From Eshraghiella sp051880035 (GTDB lineage Bacteria; Bacillota; Clostridia; Lachnospirales; Lachnospiraceae), in assembly GCA_051880035.1 (NCBI GenBank), contig JBJENE010000066.1:17967-81966 (forward strand): a stretch of 64,000 bases of DNA. The letters are read 5' to 3'. Position numbers and translations under genes: made by a program. How positions within the stretch are numbered: position 1 is the first letter of the stretch; each line of letters begins with the position of its first letter. Below the pieces are notes generated by a model. The model was not told the DNA's origin. It saw only the letters and a list, made by a program, of their open reading frames with translations, and did no database searches. Positions 50,884 to 58,672 of this stretch are shown here, piece after piece.

Positions 50884-52545
50884 TTATTTTCTCTTAATTA
50901 CTCCGAAAAGTGCAAGACCTGTTACACAGAATCCTGAAATACCGAAGATGATTTTGAAAAGGTTGATGTTGAACATATCACCCATATCCGTATCAGCTTC
51001 TACCTCTCCTCTTCTTGGAGCCTTTGTTGTTGTCTCAGGGTCTGTATCAGCTTCTACTTCTCCGGTTCTTGTTTCTGTTACTGTAGTCTCTTCTACTGTT
51101 GTCTCTTCCGGTGTAGTTTCCTCTACTGTAGTCTCTTCTACTGTTGTAGTTTCCTCAACTGTTGTTGTCTCTTCTACTGTTGTTGTTTCCTCAACTGTTG
51201 TTGTCTCTTCTACTGTTGTGGTCTCCTCAACTGTTGTGGTCTCCTCAACTGTTGTGGTCTCTTCTACTGTTGTGGTCTCTTCTACTGTTGTGGTCTCTTC
51301 AACTGTTGTGGTCTCCTCAACTGTTGTGGTTTCTTCTACTGTTGTGGTTTCCTCAACTGTTGTGGTCTCCTCAACTGTTGTGGTTTCTTCTACTGTTGTG
51401 GTCTCTTCTACTGTTGTAGTTTCCTCAGGTGTTGTTGTTTCTTCTACTGTTGTTGTTTCCTCAGGTGTTGTTGTTTCTTCTACTGTTGTTGTTTCTTCTA
51501 CTGTTGTGGTCTCTTCTACTGTTGTAGTTTCCTCAGGTGTTGTTGTTTCTTCTACTGTTGTTGTTTCCTTAGGTGTTGTTGTCTCATTTTCAAGGAACTG
51601 TGAGTAGAAATGCCATTCTCCGTTTGGATTGTTAAAGCTGTCTGCAATAACTCTTCCTGCACATGTTCCGCCAAGAACAACCTCAGCGTTAGGTGCTACG
51701 AATACACCAGGCATATTTGTTAATGTAATCTTTCCGTCATAATCACCGAAGTTCCAGATAAGTGTGTTGGAAACTGCATCTGAATCATAATTCTCACCAT
51801 ATTTCTCAAGTGAAAGTTCCTCTGAATCAGGGCAGCTGATATTCATAAGGATTAACTGATCTTCGTTCTTAACTACTTTAAAGTTAGCTACTGATTTTAA
51901 TTTGCTGTAAGATACATTTAATACTACTAATTTTGAACCACAACCTGTGATATCGATTTTACCATTGTTGTAATCACTGAAATCGATTTCGATTCCTTCT
52001 GTTGTTTTTGTATATTTCTCAAGATTTGCTGAAACTGTTTCGATTGTTGCTGTTACATCCATATATTCAGGATCGAGATAATGTTTCAGGCTCTTGTAAT
52101 TTGCATAATTGAAAACTCCGCCGTCCTCGGTGGTGATATTGTAATCATCAACTTCATATTCTGTTCCGAATACTACTGAACCGATGTATGAATTTGTTGA
52201 TGTTATTGAAAGCTTTCCGCTTGTAAACTTATTAATGTATGAAACGCCGCCTTCATTTGTTCTTCCTTCAGAGCATCCGAAGTACTGTACTCCGTTAGAA
52301 ATTAATTCATTGGTTGCCATGTTGGTCTCAAGATGGTTGCTTGCATAGAATGTCTCAGAAACAACACCATAATAAAATGCATCTCCAAGAATCTCTTTTA
52401 CATAATCTGCAGTAGACTTCTTATCAACTGCCATTACCTTGCTGCCGAAAATTCCGGTTCCTGCTATAACCCCAAATGCTACCATTACAGCAGCGAGAGC
52501 AATTGAGCTTGCTTTTTTTGAAACCTTTAACAATTTGTTAATCAT
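50884..52545 (-). CDS. Surface-anchored choice-of-anchor A-like protein with Thr/Glu repeat stalk
   Basis: A 553-residue exported protein. A signal peptide (SSIALAAVMVAFGVIAGTGIFG, cleavage near VMA) is followed by a folded domain of about 270 residues. That domain ends in ITLTNMPGVFVAPNAEVVLGG then GRVIADSF and NPNGEWHFYSQFL, typical of choice-of-anchor A domains. A stalk of about 170 residues of TTTVEE/TTTPEE repeats follows, then GEVEADTD twice and a C-terminal membrane helix (IIFGISGFCVTGLALFGVI) with a basic tail (KRK). No LPxTG motif precedes the helix, so it may stay membrane-bound or use an unusual sorting signal. The ATG has AGGAGG upstream. Confidence 0.85.
   Translation of the reverse strand: MINKLLKVSKKASSIALAAVMVAFGVIAGTGIFGSKVMAVDKKSTADYVKEILGDAFYYGVVSETFYASNHLETNMATNELISNGVQYFGCSEGRTNEGGVSYINKFTSGKLSITSTNSYIGSVVFGTEYEVDDYNITTEDGGVFNYANYKSLKHYLDPEYMDVTATIETVSANLEKYTKTTEGIEIDFSDYNNGKIDITGCGSKLVVLNVSYSKLKSVANFKVVKNEDQLILMNISCPDSEELSLEKYGENYDSDAVSNTLIWNFGDYDGKITLTNMPGVFVAPNAEVVLGGTCAGRVIADSFNNPNGEWHFYSQFLENETTTPKETTTVEETTTPEETTTVEETTTVEETTTVEETTTPEETTTVEETTTPEETTTVEETTTVEETTTVEETTTVEETTTVEETTTVEETTTVEETTTVEETTTVEETTTVEETTTVEETTTVEETTTVEETTTVEETTTVEETTTVEETTVEETTPEETTVEETTVTETRTGEVEADTDPETTTKAPRRGEVEADTDMGDMFNINLFKIIFGISGFCVTGLALFGVIKRK
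51060..51595 (-). repeat. 18-bp coding tandem repeat (Thr-Thr-Thr-Val/Pro-Glu-Glu)
   Basis: About 27 copies of an 18-base unit encoding TTTVEE, with TTTPEE variants near the 5' end of the tract and one TTTPKE. All units stay in frame. Neighbouring units differ only at a few synonymous positions (tctact/cctcaa, gttgtt/gttgtg), as expected for expansion by slippage or recombination. The tract is likely to vary in length between strains. Confidence 0.93.
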
Positions 52546-52589
52546 ACCTTGCCTCCTAAAATGATATATATTTCCCTTTCGATAGTACT

Positions 52590-52636
52590 AATATACCACC
52601 CTTTTTACATTAATTTTACCCCCCTTTTGGGGGGTA
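52590..52636 (-). promoter_or_regulatory. Extended -10 promoter and C6/G6 palindrome in the divergent region
   Basis: On the minus strand TGG-TATATT (52590-52598) forms an extended -10 box for the surface-protein gene. Upstream, at 52617-52636, lies the perfect 20-bp palindrome TACCCCCC-TTTT-GGGGGGTA. It overlaps the -35 region and stands between the divergent surface and protease genes, so it could be an operator for both or a hairpin terminator for upstream-directed transcripts. Confidence 0.55.
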
Positions 52637-52725
52637 TTTATCAGTTTTTTTATTTTTTTGCCTTCCGTAACCAAATTTTTATGCCGTTCATACAATATAT
52701 CAGATACCAATTTCAGGAAAAACAT

Positions 52726-53622
52726 ATGAATAATATCAGGAGAATATTAGGAGTAAATCTGCTTCACAACAAGGGAATAACAGGTAAAAATATTAATGTT
52801 GCTATATTGGATACAGGTATGTATCTTCATAATGACCTCCATAATAATCTGGTGACTTTTGAAGATATTGTTAATAAAAGGAAGGAATCCTATGACGACA
52901 ATTCCCACGGTACACATATCAGCGGAATTCTTGCAGGTACAGGCAGACAAAGCAACGGTCTGTACTGCGGAATTGCTCCGGATGCCGGAATAATACCGAT
53001 AAAAGTACTTAACAACAACGGTACATGTGATTCCGAAAATCTTTTTCTGGGGATACAATGGATTCTGAAAAACAAGGACAACTATAATATAAAAATAGTA
53101 AATATTTCAATAGGCACTACATCCTCATCATGTGATGATGAAAACAGTCTTCTTGTACGGGCCGTAGACTCATTATGGGACTGCGGACTTACCGTAATAG
53201 CATCTGCCGGAAACAACGGTCCGGGATATAAAACAATTACCACCCCGGGAATAAGCCGTAAAATAATAACCGTCGGTACCAATGAGCTTATGACCCACAG
53301 GCAGAACGACGGTTCATATAAGATAACATATTCAGGAAAAGGTCCAACCCACTGTAATGTTCCAAAGCCTGACATTATTGCCCCGGGAAGCCATATTGTG
53401 AGTTGTTATTACAAAAATAACGGCTATATTTCAAAAAGCGGCACCTCCATGTCTACGCCTATTGTATCAGGAGCCGCCGCTTTGCTTTTGTCATATGAGC
53501 CGTCTTTATCCAATCAGAATATTAAAGAAATTTTCTGTAAAACAGCCGATGACCTTGGATATGATATTTATACCCAGGGCTGCGGAAGAATAAATCCTTA
53601 CCGGGCCTTACTGAGCATCTAA
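52726..53622 (+). CDS. Subtilisin-like serine protease without signal peptide
   Basis: A compact S8 protease of 298 residues. Catalytic motifs are VAILDTGMYLHNDL (Asp), DDNSHGTHISGILAG (His), VIASAGNNGPG (oxyanion Asn) and SKSGTSMSTPIVSGAAALLL (Ser). There is no signal peptide or long pro-domain, which fits intracellular subtilisins (IspA type) or export by another route. The ATG at 52726 has CAGGAAA upstream; the frame extends to 52549 through divergent promoter DNA and is rejected. The C-terminus overlaps the convergent DUF885 gene by 15 bases. A functional link with the divergent surface protein is possible but unproven. Confidence 0.9.
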   Translation: MNNIRRILGVNLLHNKGITGKNINVAILDTGMYLHNDLHNNLVTFEDIVNKRKESYDDNSHGTHISGILAGTGRQSNGLYCGIAPDAGIIPIKVLNNNGTCDSENLFLGIQWILKNKDNYNIKIVNISIGTTSSSCDDENSLLVRAVDSLWDCGLTVIASAGNNGPGYKTITTPGISRKIITVGTNELMTHRQNDGSYKITYSGKGPTHCNVPKPDIIAPGSHIVSCYYKNNGYISKSGTSMSTPIVSGAAALLLSYEPSLSNQNIKEIFCKTADDLGYDIYTQGCGRINPYRALLSI

Positions 53623-55371
53623 CCATATTTCAAGCTGTTCTTCGTATACTTCAAATGATGTTATACCTGTATTAAGTAACCACTCATGATATTTACATGC
53701 ATCGAACTCATCTCCCAGTTCTTCTTCTGCCGTCTTTCTCAAATCAACCATCATGATATATCCTGTAGTATATGGAAAATACAGTCCCGGATCTCCGGTT
53801 GCACTGTAATACAGGGTTTCAACCGTTTCCGTATTGGCATCAATATAATTTGAAAGGTACTCTCTGGTATCCTCTAAATCCCAGCCTTCATAATTAACGC
53901 CTACATCAACTCTTGAACAGAGTATATAAGAAAATAAATCATTAATATATATTATTCTCTTCTCATTTTCACTCAAATCAAGATAATCCGTTGAAAGATT
54001 TGAAGCATACTGGGCCCAGCCTTCTGTCGCACCTATAAAACTGAGAATTTTCCTTATATCAGGGACATCCTCATTTGCATAAAAATAGGTAAATTCATAT
54101 AAATGTCCGGGATAACCTTCATGTGCCAGTGTATTATATAATTGAAACGAATCTTCGTTAACTTCCGAACCGTTTACTTTAATATTATTCACTTCAACAT
54201 TGTCAATTCTGCATGTAACATAATATGCCAATGAATGTTCAACTTCACATGCTTTATTCTGATACTCTATATTATAGTTCAGTGTGACAGGTTCAGGAAA
54301 ATCTTTGCCCATATTATCCAGAACATATTCAAGTACCTGTTCCGGTTCGGTAAAATCCGGCTGATATGAAAGAGCGCTATAATATGCATCATAATCTGCA
54401 GCAAGAATCAGCGACAGTTCAAGCATAAGTCCGCTCATTGCGTCATCAAGAAAATCTGCCAGCTCTTCCCCATCCATATCCGAACTGGTCTTTTCCTTGA
54501 TTATGGCATCATAATACTTTTCTCCGATTTCCCCGTAATTACAAAGCCCTTGTTCATTTGTGCAGCTTCCTTTTAATTCATTAAGAACATCAATTGTATC
54601 ACTGTATGCCCGGTTAAAATATTTCTCAACATATTCACGATTAGTCTCAATATACTCATCTTTTCTGGATTCGGAAATGTCAAGCTTTGCTATTTTATCC
54701 TCAAATGTTACAATAAGCGGGTCATTCTCAGCAGCAAGATACTTTTTGCACTGCTCAATTACCAAATCAGCATTATAATCTGACATAAAATAACCGGCTG
54801 CTGCCTGTTTACTTAAAAATGTAAATACCTGATTCATATAATTTTCCACATCGGCCAATAAATCAAGATATATCCTTACATCTTCTTCGTCGTAGAACTG
54901 GAATTCAATAAAGTTGGAGGACAAATTACTTATCAATCCGGAATTAGGTCCCATAATATTCGTTATAATTGCAGTCTGGCAGTAATTGTCCTGTTTATCA
55001 AGATATTCAACAAGGGTATCGTAAGTGAGTTTCTGCTCATCCGTAAGTGCAGACCTGCGAATTTTCTTCAATTCTTTAAGGTCTTCTTTACTCTGTTTGT
55101 AAATACTCTCTAAATATTCTTCGGAAAATTCTCCCAAATTATAATCTTCCTCAGAATACTCAATGCCATATTTTGAAGGGTTTGAAAAAGTAAAATGAGC
55201 ATCAAGGATATTATCTTCAAAAGCTTCCTTAAATAATCTGTCACATAAGTTTTCAAACTGCTCCTGCATTTTTGCATTGTCATCTGCGGAATTCACTTTA
55301 CAACCCGTAAAAGTACAAATAATCAATATACTGCTTAATATTATTGAAACTGTTTTTTTGATTTTTGACAT
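53608..55371 (-). CDS. DUF885 family lipoprotein (putative metallopeptidase)
   Basis: About 587 residues, with a lipoprotein signal (IILSSILIICTFTGC, Cys near residue 24). The DUF885 domain carries TLAHEGYPGHLYEFTYF, a HEGYPGH motif that fits the HExxH zinc-peptidase pattern, and ATEGWAQYASNL with the downstream Glu. It would sit on the outer membrane face and degrade peptides; activity is inferred. The ATG at 55371 has AAGGTG upstream, three codons inside the open frame. Confidence 0.88.
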   Translation of the reverse strand: MSKIKKTVSIILSSILIICTFTGCKVNSADDNAKMQEQFENLCDRLFKEAFEDNILDAHFTFSNPSKYGIEYSEEDYNLGEFSEEYLESIYKQSKEDLKELKKIRRSALTDEQKLTYDTLVEYLDKQDNYCQTAIITNIMGPNSGLISNLSSNFIEFQFYDEEDVRIYLDLLADVENYMNQVFTFLSKQAAAGYFMSDYNADLVIEQCKKYLAAENDPLIVTFEDKIAKLDISESRKDEYIETNREYVEKYFNRAYSDTIDVLNELKGSCTNEQGLCNYGEIGEKYYDAIIKEKTSSDMDGEELADFLDDAMSGLMLELSLILAADYDAYYSALSYQPDFTEPEQVLEYVLDNMGKDFPEPVTLNYNIEYQNKACEVEHSLAYYVTCRIDNVEVNNIKVNGSEVNEDSFQLYNTLAHEGYPGHLYEFTYFYANEDVPDIRKILSFIGATEGWAQYASNLSTDYLDLSENEKRIIYINDLFSYILCSRVDVGVNYEGWDLEDTREYLSNYIDANTETVETLYYSATGDPGLYFPYTTGYIMMVDLRKTAEEELGDEFDACKYHEWLLNTGITSFEVYEEQLEIWLDAQ

Positions 55372-55392
55372 ATCAAACACCTTTCGTAAGTC

Positions 55393-56346
55393 TTAATTAA
55401 AATATACCAGATCGTCATCCGGCTTATCTGCAGAACTTATATCAATGGCATAGAGAACAACTCCGGGTCCTCTGTATTCTTTACAAAACTCCACTTTCAC
55501 CTTGGCCGTAAGATTAATAAAATCTCTGTCCTTATAATTATCAAGCTGCTTTTCGGTAATCCTGTCACATACGCATTTAAACCCGATAAAACGGATATCC
55601 TCAACGCAGCATGTCATTGCAAATCTTCCCGGAGCAAACATACCTTTTCTGGCATACTGCTTTGGTTTATATACGACAGCCTTGGTCTTAATTATTTTGC
55701 CCTCATATTTCTCAGGATTATCCATCGCATCCATATACCAGAGTCCGAAATCCTCATCTGCAATAACTATTTCGTCTTTGGTTACATCAAACGGAAGAAT
55801 TTCCTCTACCTCATTGGAACTTCCGTCTGAGGATTCAAAATAAACCTGGGCACGGCCGTTTACAGCTTTAACGCTTCGTCTGTATGAAGCTCTGTTGGAA
55901 TCTTTGGTGCATCTGTTAAAAATAACCATTTCCGTAAGCTTATACTGCTCCATCATAACCTGTTTCATATTTGCAAGATACATATCATATGTCTCTGCAT
56001 TTACCAGGGTAATAATCTGAGCCACTTCCATAAATCCCGGAAGTCTGTCAACAAAGTCTTCCAACTTCCACATTCCGTTAAATTCCACAAACACTCTCTC
56101 GGCTCTTGATTTATTACATGCATTGATAAAAAAATCTTTTGTAAGTTCTTCTTCACTGTCAACCGTAACCACGGTTGTATTAAGGGATTTCATGACACTT
56201 TCTTCGTACTCTTCCTCGCCTTCTTCGCATGCAATTACAAGACTTTGTGCGCCATCATTAAAATCCTCGCTGGCAAGAGTATCTTTTATGAAAGAAGTTT
56301 TTCCGCTTTCGAGGAATCCGTTTACAATAAATACAGGTATCTCCAT
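55393..56346 (-). CDS. CobW/COG0523-like GTPase
   Basis: A 317-residue G3E P-loop GTPase with P-loop VNGFLESGKTSFIKDTL and guanine-specificity region MVIFNRC(T)KDSN. It lacks the CxCC metal motif of typical COG0523 proteins and the His-rich loop. The C-terminal half has IKTKAVVYKPKQYARKGMFA, a region conserved in a clostridial subgroup (TIGR03943-like). It follows a canonical COG0523 gene by about 50 bases and is probably cotranscribed with it, so the two may form one metal-delivery unit. Confidence 0.82.
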   Translation of the reverse strand: MEIPVFIVNGFLESGKTSFIKDTLASEDFNDGAQSLVIACEEGEEEYEESVMKSLNTTVVTVDSEEELTKDFFINACNKSRAERVFVEFNGMWKLEDFVDRLPGFMEVAQIITLVNAETYDMYLANMKQVMMEQYKLTEMVIFNRCTKDSNRASYRRSVKAVNGRAQVYFESSDGSSNEVEEILPFDVTKDEIVIADEDFGLWYMDAMDNPEKYEGKIIKTKAVVYKPKQYARKGMFAPGRFAMTCCVEDIRFIGFKCVCDRITEKQLDNYKDRDFINLTAKVKVEFCKEYRGPGVVLYAIDISSADKPDDDLVYFN

Positions 56347-56398
56347 TTTTCTCTCCCGATAATCGGCATGAAATCAATTCATATTGCCTTATATATAA

Positions 56399-57559
56399 TT
56401 ATTTTAAGCCAAACAGTTTTTCCATCTGTTCCGGTTGTACATTGGTTCCGATAACACAGAGCTTTCCTGTGTATTCAGGTGCACCGTCCCTGAGTTCATA
56501 TTCACCCGGCACTGCATCGAAATAAATCCATGAACCATTTTTGTCCGGAACCATTCCTTTTGCACGAAGAATCGTTCCGTACTCATCTGTTTCAACCAGT
56601 TTCTTTAATATTGATTTGATTTCATCCCTGTCATATTTATGAGGAGTTTCAACACCCCAGCTGTTAAATACATCATCTGCATGATGGTGATGATGATCAT
56701 GATGATGTCCGCATCCGCATTCTCCGTCATGATGATGGTGTTCATGCTCATCTTCGTCGTGGTCATGATGATGATGCTCATGTTCGTCTTCGTCGTGGTC
56801 ATGATGATGTCCGCAGCTGCATTCTCCGTCATGATGGTGGTGTTCATGCTCATCTTCGTCATGGTCGTGATGATGATGCTCATGCTCATCTTCGTCATCG
56901 TGATCATGGTGATGTCCGCAAACAGGGCAAACATCCATTTCTTTAAGGAGTTCCTCTGCAAGAGATGTATTTTCCATGGCAGAGACAATCTGTTCACCGG
57001 TAAGATCATCCCAAGGAGTGGTGATAATTGAAGCTCTGTCATTATGTTCTTTTAATAATGCTACTGCTTCTTCAAGTTTCTCCTCTGTCATATTCTGTGT
57101 TCTGCTAAGTACTATTGTGGAAGCACTTTCAACCTGATTGTTATAGAACTCTCCAAAGTTTTTCATATACATTTTACACTTGGTTCCGTCTGCAACGGTA
57201 ATGAACTGTACCAATTCAAGTTCTGCCTCGTCTTTTACATTCTCAACAGCCTTAATAACATCTGACAGCTTACCAACCCCTGACGGTTCAATAATAATCA
57301 AATCCGGAGAGTATTCCGCGGTAACTTTCTTAAGAGCCTCACCAAAATCACCGACAAGTGAACAGCAGATACATCCTGAGTTCATCTCATTAATCTGTAC
57401 TCCGGCATCTTTAAGAAATCCGCCATCAATACCTATTTCTCCAAATTCATTTTCAATAAGTACTATTTTCTGTCCTTTGTATACCTCTTCAAGGAGTTTT
57501 TTAATAAATGTTGTTTTTCCGGCACCTAAAAATCCGGAAATAATTGTTACTTTTGTCAT
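56399..57559 (-). CDS. COG0523 (CobW/ZNG1-type) GTPase with His/Cys-rich insert
   Basis: A 386-residue metallochaperone GTPase. The P-loop is SGFLGAGKTTFIKKLL and the metal motif is NSGCICCSLVGDF (CxCC). After a CPVCG pair comes about 90 residues of HHHHD/DEDEHE repeats with two GECxCG cysteine pairs, then the CobW C-terminal domain. Proteins of this type deliver zinc (or cobalt, nickel) to target enzymes; the insert should store or capture metal. A 19-bp dyad over the promoter at 57590-57608 suggests control by a metal-sensing repressor. Confidence 0.9.
   Translation of the reverse strand: MTKVTIISGFLGAGKTTFIKKLLEEVYKGQKIVLIENEFGEIGIDGGFLKDAGVQINEMNSGCICCSLVGDFGEALKKVTAEYSPDLIIIEPSGVGKLSDVIKAVENVKDEAELELVQFITVADGTKCKMYMKNFGEFYNNQVESASTIVLSRTQNMTEEKLEEAVALLKEHNDRASIITTPWDDLTGEQIVSAMENTSLAEELLKEMDVCPVCGHHHDHDDEDEHEHHHHDHDEDEHEHHHHDGECSCGHHHDHDEDEHEHHHHDHDEDEHEHHHHDGECGCGHHHDHHHHHADDVFNSWGVETPHKYDRDEIKSILKKLVETDEYGTILRAKGMVPDKNGSWIYFDAVPGEYELRDGAPEYTGKLCVIGTNVQPEQMEKLFGLK
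56672..56935 (-). repeat. Coding repeats for the His/Asp/Glu-rich metal-binding insert
   Basis: Internally repeated DNA rich in cat/gat/gaa (read as atg/atc on the plus strand). It encodes two longer copies of a DEDEHEHHHHDHD...GECxCG unit. Long antisense frames here (mostly Met/Val) are artefacts of the composition. Confidence 0.85.
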
Positions 57560-57589
57560 TTTATTTTGCCTTCTTATAAAATATTCTTA

Positions 57590-57608
57590 ACAGGTATAAT
57601 ACACCTGT
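57590..57608. promoter_or_regulatory. 19-bp dyad at the promoter of the CobW-type operon
   Basis: ACAGGTATAATACACCTGT: eight of nine base pairs match across the centre, the remaining pair being G/T. It overlaps a possible -10 box (TATTAT on the minus strand) about 30 bases before the GTPase start. The layout fits a dimeric repressor such as a Zur-type regulator; the protein is not identified. Confidence 0.6.
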
Positions 57609-57612
57609 CACA

Positions 57613-57661
57613 TACAAAATATAACACCCGCATAACTTTTTTTCAAGTATGCGGATGTTAT
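57613..57661 (-). terminator. Intrinsic terminator of the carbamate kinase gene
   Basis: Minus-strand 14-bp stem with one mismatch (arms 57648-57661 and 57621-57634), an AAAAAAAG-containing loop, then ATATTTTG. It follows the arcC stop by 14 bases. Confidence 0.78.
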
Positions 57662-57674
57662 CCTCAAATTAATT

Positions 57675-58604
57675 CTATACTATAGTAGTTCCCGTCTTTC
57701 CCGCAAGTGCTTCTTTGGCTTCCATAAGATTGGCTATAACTGCCTTTCTGCCTTCTCTCGCCAGCACAAATTCCACTGCCGCATCAACTTTAGGAAGTGT
57801 GGTTATTGCTTCCAGATTATCTTCATTGACATATCGTTTAAGTTCCCTGGCCTCAATTCTGTCAAATGACTGTTCCTTATCCGTTCCTTCATTAATTACA
57901 AGTTTATTACCTGTGGTAAGGAATAAAAGCGTTCCTGCGTCAAGAAGCTCGGCAAGCCTTGCAGCCACATAGTCTTTTTCAATTATGGCACTGGCTCCTT
58001 TAAGTACAGTCCGCTGTTCAAGAACAGGTATTCCGCCTCCTCCGGCTGCTATGACAATCTGTCCCGCATCGACCAGAGTTCTTATTGCATCGATTTCGTA
58101 TATATCCTGTGGCTTAGGAGCTGCAATAATTCTTCTGTATCCGCCTTCTTCTTCAACCACATAATTACCCTTGGCCTCTTCTGCAGCAGCCTCTTCCTTG
58201 GTCATATACCGTCCGATTACCTTGGTAGGATTACTGAATGCCCTGTCAAAAGGATCTACTTTAACCTGTGTTATTATTGTAGATACTGTCTTATATATTC
58301 CTCTGTCAAGAAGCTCGGTACGGATTGCATTCTGTAAATCATATCCTATGTATCCCTGGCTCATGGCTCCGCAAAGGGACATAGGTGCTACCGTATATCT
58401 TGAATCAAGTCTTGCAAATTCCGTCATGGCAGTCTGAATCATTCCAACCTGCGGTCCGTTGCTGTGAGTAATAACAATCCGGTATCTGGCTTCAACCAAA
58501 TCTGCAATTGCCTTTGCTGCCTTGCTTACATTCGCCTTCTGCTCCGGGAAAGTCTCTCCGAATGCGTTCCTTCCTAACGCAACTACAATTTTTTTGTTAT
58601 CCAT
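57675..58604 (-). CDS. arcC: Carbamate kinase
   Basis: A 309-residue amino-acid kinase-fold enzyme interconverting carbamoyl phosphate + ADP and carbamate + ATP. Motifs are VVALGRNAFGETFPEQKAN, ITHSNGPQVGMIQ, SQGYIGYDLQNAIR and IVIAAGGGGIPV. Usually it ends the arginine deiminase or a purine/allantoin pathway, but no arcA, arcB or related gene is adjacent. It stands alone with its own promoter and terminator, so the source of carbamoyl phosphate is elsewhere in the genome. Confidence 0.94.
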   Translation of the reverse strand: MDNKKIVVALGRNAFGETFPEQKANVSKAAKAIADLVEARYRIVITHSNGPQVGMIQTAMTEFARLDSRYTVAPMSLCGAMSQGYIGYDLQNAIRTELLDRGIYKTVSTIITQVKVDPFDRAFSNPTKVIGRYMTKEEAAAEEAKGNYVVEEEGGYRRIIAAPKPQDIYEIDAIRTLVDAGQIVIAAGGGGIPVLEQRTVLKGASAIIEKDYVAARLAELLDAGTLLFLTTGNKLVINEGTDKEQSFDRIEARELKRYVNEDNLEAITTLPKVDAAVEFVLAREGRKAVIANLMEAKEALAGKTGTTIV

Positions 58605-58639
58605 TAATGGTCCTCACTTTCACTGTTAAACTACATATG

Positions 58640-58668
58640 ATTGTAGCATATATGCCGTATCAATTCAA
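58640..58668 (-). promoter_or_regulatory. Promoter of the carbamate kinase gene
   Basis: Minus-strand TTGAAT (58663-58668), a 17-base spacer and TACAAT (58640-58645), about 35 bases before the arcC ATG. Confidence 0.68.
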
Positions 58669-58672
58669 TTAA

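Noticed and set aside
51060..51595. Possible CRISPR array
   Set aside because: Units are 18 bases, adjoining without spacers, and translate as one protein stalk.
50948..51607. Long plus-strand frame of Val/Ser/Thr repeats
   Set aside because: It is the antisense of the in-frame 18-bp repeat of the surface-protein gene; the repeat keeps all frames open. It has no start signals.
52549..52725. N-terminal extension of the leaderless subtilase
   Set aside because: The extra 59 codons run through the divergent promoter and palindrome and lack a ribosome site; the ATG at 52726 has one.
56639..57031. Plus-strand frame rich in Met and Val opposite the CobW-type gene
   Set aside because: Composition artefact of the His/Asp codon repeats read in antisense; no ribosome site.
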